DNA from: Pegoplata infirma
Lineage: Eukaryota > Arthropoda > Insecta > Diptera > Anthomyiidae
Assembly: GCA_963921195.1 (NCBI GenBank)
Contig: OY992539.1
Coordinates: forward strand, 41,372,299-41,436,298
DNA length: 64,000 nt
Direction of reading: 5' to 3'
The translations under genes were made by a program, and so were the position numbers. The notes beneath the pieces were generated by a model that worked only from the letters and a program-made list of their open reading frames with translations, was not told the DNA's origin and did no database searches. The number at the start of each line of letters is the position of its first letter. The stretch's first letter is position 1. Positions 60,693 through 64,000 of the stretch are shown one piece after another.

Positions 60693-63600
60693 TATTTTTG
60701 ACTAAAGTAATGAAAACAAGTAAAAATGTAAAAAAGTTCTGTTAATAAAATAGTACTTTTTAAAAAAGATATGTTTTTTTTTGTACTTTTTATAAAAAGT
60801 ACTTTTTTGATACTTTTTATAAAAAGTACTTCTTGGTAATTTTTATAAAAAGTACTTTTTGGTACTTTTTTTTTAAGTGCTGTCTTGGTAGTTTTTCTTG
60901 AAAAAGTACTAGTTTGGTACTTTTTACAAAGATGTACTATGTTGGTACATTTTATTAAAATAAAATGTACTTTGTACTTTTTATCAAAATTTTATTAAAA
61001 AGTGCTATTTTGAGGTAATTTTTATTCAAAAGTTCCATTTGGTACCAAAAAAGTGCCAAAACGTAATATTTTATTTTTCTCGATGCGAAAACTTTTCGCA
61101 AGGTACAGAAGATGGGGACAGGTTCATACTTTTTATTAAAAAATACTAGTTTAGTCCATTTAATATAAAAGTACTATTTTAATACTTTTAATAAAAATGT
61201 ACTATTTTGATACTTTTTATAAAAAAGTACTATTTTGGACTTTTTATGAAAATAAAATATCCCAGAAAATACTTTTTTGTAATTTTTTGTCAAAATTTAA
61301 AAAAAAGTGCTATTTGTAGGTACTTTTTATTCAAAACGTTCTATTTTGGTACCTTAAAAGAACCAAAAAGTAATATTTTGATATTACAGTTAAAAAAATA
61401 CTATTTTTATACTTTTATTAAGAACAGGTAAAAAAGGTAGAAAAAAGGACGAGAAGATAGCGTTAACATGACCTTAAAATTGGTTTCAAAAATACTACTT
61501 ATTTTGGTTCTTTTAATAAATAGTACCAATTTAATACTTTTTATAAAATACTACATTTAAATTAAATGTACCAAAATAATAAAAAAGTATTATTTTGATT
61601 CTTTTTATAGAAAAGTATTATTTTTTTATAAAAAAGTACTATATGGGTACCTCTTATAAAATAGTACCAACACAAAAAACAAAACAAAAAAATCAAAATT
61701 TTATACTTTTTTGTCAAAATTTCTTCTTGTCACCTTTAAATTGCTTTCAAAAATACTATTTTGGTTTTTTTAATACATAGTACCAATTTGATTCTTTTTT
61801 ATAAAATACTACCATTTTTCTACGTTTTAACCAAATGCACCAAAAATGCTTTCTATCTACTTTTACCAAAATTTTATTAAAAAGTGTATGTTGCGATACT
61901 TTTTATTTTTTTAATAAAATACTACCATTTTTGTACATTTAAATTAAAAGTACCAAAATTATAAAAAAGTATTATTTTGATACTTTTTATAAAAAAGTAT
62001 TATTTTTTATAAAAAAGTACTATATTGGTACTTGTTATAAAAAAGTACTATATTGGTACTTTTATAAAAAAGTAAAAAAAAAATGATGTGCTTTTTTGTG
62101 AAAAATTTTGTAAAAAAGGTCTATTGGTGGGTACTTTTTATATTAAAGTTCTATTTTGGTACCACAAAAGAACCAAAAAGCAATATTTTTATATTACAGT
62201 TAAAAAGTACTATTTTTAAATTAAAATTTAAACTTTTACTTAGAACAGGTAGAAAAAAGATCGAGAATATAGCGTGAACGTTCTTGTCACCTTAAAATTT
62301 CTTTCAAAAATACTATTTTGTTTTTTTTTTTTTTAATAAATAGTACCAATTTGATACTTTTTATAAAATACATACTAACATTTTTGTACGTTTTAACCAA
62401 ATGTACCAAAAATACTTTCTTTCTACTCTTACCAAAATTTTATTAAAAAGTGTATTTTGCGATACTTTTTATTTTGAAAGTAAAAGTACTTCTTGTTTTT
62501 TAAAGTATTTCTTCTTTTTTTATAAAATACTACCATTTTTGTACATTTAAACTAAATGTACCAAAATTATAAAAAAGTATTATTTTGGTACTACATTAGT
62601 ACTTTTAATAAAAAGAGCTATTTGGGTACTGTTTTAAAAAATCTCTTTTGGTAATTTAAATAACGAAATACCAATTTGTTTTTCTTTTTTGTAAAAAAGT
62701 ACTTTTTTGGTACTTTATATAAAATAATTCCAATTTGATTAATTTTATTAAAATAAAATATACCAAAAAGTATTTTCTTTGTACCTTTTATCAACATTTT
62801 ATTAAAAATAATCTATTACAATATTTTAGTACTTTATTAAAAAGTACAAAAAAATACTTTTTCGGATAGATGGACTCAATTTCTTTTAAATTATGTAAAA
62901 TTTGTATGGTCCCAGTTGGCAAAATAATATCACCCCTGACATACTGCTGACTCTCCCTTTATGAAATCGATGACATCTTTATAAAATTTTTCAAAATGTC
63001 ATCAATGACATATCAGCAGTTGGTCAGCAGTGTCCACCAGTATCGGTGGTCACTAACAATTCGTTTAAACAACTGCTGACATGTCATCGATGACTTTTAA
63101 AAAAATTGTATGAAGATGTCAGCAATTTTATAAAGGGAAAGTCAGCAGTATGTCAGGGGTGATTTTTTTGCCGACTGGGGTACTATATATTTTAAAGAAC
63201 TTTCCTCTCCCATACTTTTTATTAAAATGTACTATTTTGGTAATTATGAAAAATACTTATTTTAGTACTTTTCTTTGTAAAAAAGTACCATTATTGTAAT
63301 TAAAAAAAAATTGTATTTAAGTACTTTTTATAAAAACGGTATTATTTTGGTTTGTTTAAGACAAGTGTCAATTTGATACTTTTTGTAAAAAAGTACTGTT
63401 TGGTACTTTTAATAAAAAAGTAATATTTTGGTACTATTTATAAAAATAAAAACTATTTTGGTACTTTTTATAAAAAAGTACTTTTTTTGGTACTTTTTAT
63501 AAAATAATACCATTTTGGTAAATTTTATTCAAATAAAATGTACAAAAATTGTTTTTCTATGTACCTTTTTTCAACATTTAATTTAAAAAAAATCAATTTT

Positions 63601-64000
63601 TGTACACTTTATTAAATAGTACAATGCATTTTGTTGCTAATTATAAAAAAGTAAAATTTTGGTACTTTATTAAAAAGTACAAAAAATACTTTTTTTGATA
63701 GATGGACTCATTTTTTTTTTTAATAAAGTATAATTTGTATGGTACTATATATTTTAAAGAACTTTCCTCATACATACTTTTTTTTAAAAAAGTACTATTA
63801 TTGCATTTTTTATGAAAAATACCTATTTTGGTATTTTTATAAAAAAAAGTACTTTTTATAAAATAATACCATTTTGGTAAATTTTATTAAAATAAAATGA
63901 ACAAAAAAGTATTTTCTTTTTACCTTTTATCAAGGTTTTATTTAAAAAATCTATTTGTACACTTTATTAAATAGTTCTATGTAGTTGGTGGTTTTTTTTT
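60693..64000. repeat. Satellite C array IV, right arm and beyond, inverted orientation
   Basis: GTAC monomers in the opposite orientation to 58.1-59.7 kb (TATTTTTGACTAAAGTA at 60693 mirrors 59723). An ~820-bp higher-order step is visible (GAACAGGTAAAAAAGG at about 61423 and GAACAGGTAGAAAAAAG at about 62243). A further block with GATAGATGGACTCA repeats at about 62866 and 63700. The window ends inside the array. Confidence 0.88.
62911..63180. mobile_element. CCCAG-ended MITE in satellite C
   Basis: CCCAGTTGGCAAAA, then CACCCCTGACATACTGCTGA, is mirrored at the right end; TIRs are about 50 bp. The tandem sister at about 63740 reads TTTGTATGGTACTATATATT without an insert, so it is the empty site. 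The junctions fit either a GT duplication or a TA duplication with one lost base. The CCCAG end resembles the elements at 3.1 and 41.6 kb. The interior contains GACATGTCATCGATGAC palindromes and no protein. Confidence 0.72.

Overview
The window is very AT-rich (my impression is near 20-25% GC) eukaryotic DNA with no intact protein-coding gene that I can defend. The dispersed repeats carry (CCGT)n/(GGAC)n tracts and TATACCCTCC / TTCGGC...GCCGAA ends, and there are mariner, hAT, piggyBac and PIF-like inserts. Together these point to a brachyceran fly, probably a calyptrate (blow fly / house fly group). The species call is inference.

Layout. 1-0.8 kb: AAGCTTT palindrome array. 0.8-1.6 kb: PIF/Harbinger-like MITE. 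1.8-2.4 kb: first of about a dozen HINE-like dispersed repeats. 3.1-4.5 kb: CCCAG-ended TIR element. 5.4-9.4 kb: 47-bp satellite A (ATCGAT palindromes). 9.4-10.6 kb: hAT relic with a BED-finger remnant. 10.8-11.8 kb: HINE. 13.3-14.8 kb: 35/36-bp satellite B (GTCTCAGA palindromes), then a duplicated AGTACT block to 15.8 kb. 16.8-22.4 kb: hAT, piggyBac and other MITEs, tandem duplications and a fold-back. 22.95 kb: a hammerhead-like hairpin. 23.8-25.7 kb: hairpin, 218-bp duplication and a second HINE family. 27.2-36.4 kb: GTAC satellite C. 36.4-37.5 kb: mariner relic and a LINE tail. 38.5-47.2 kb: satellite C as a ~465-bp higher-order repeat, split by a 2.5-kb CCCAG element. 47-53 kb: mixed repeats. 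53.5-58.1 kb: three HINE copies, one with a ~124-unit (CAGA)n tract, plus a textbook recursive-splice (ratchet) site at 54.27 kb. 58.1-64 kb: satellite C again, arranged as a long inverted repeat.

What ties it together. The four satellite classes look unrelated at first. They share one architecture: a variable palindromic block alternating with a near-constant AT palindrome of the form TTTTCTATAGAAAA. Several transposons inserted into tandemly duplicated DNA, so the sister copy preserves the empty site. This lets the target-site duplication be read directly. The absence of exons, together with the ratchet-site consensus and islands of plain AT-rich sequence, fits the interior of a giant plus-strand intron or gene-poor heterochromatin.
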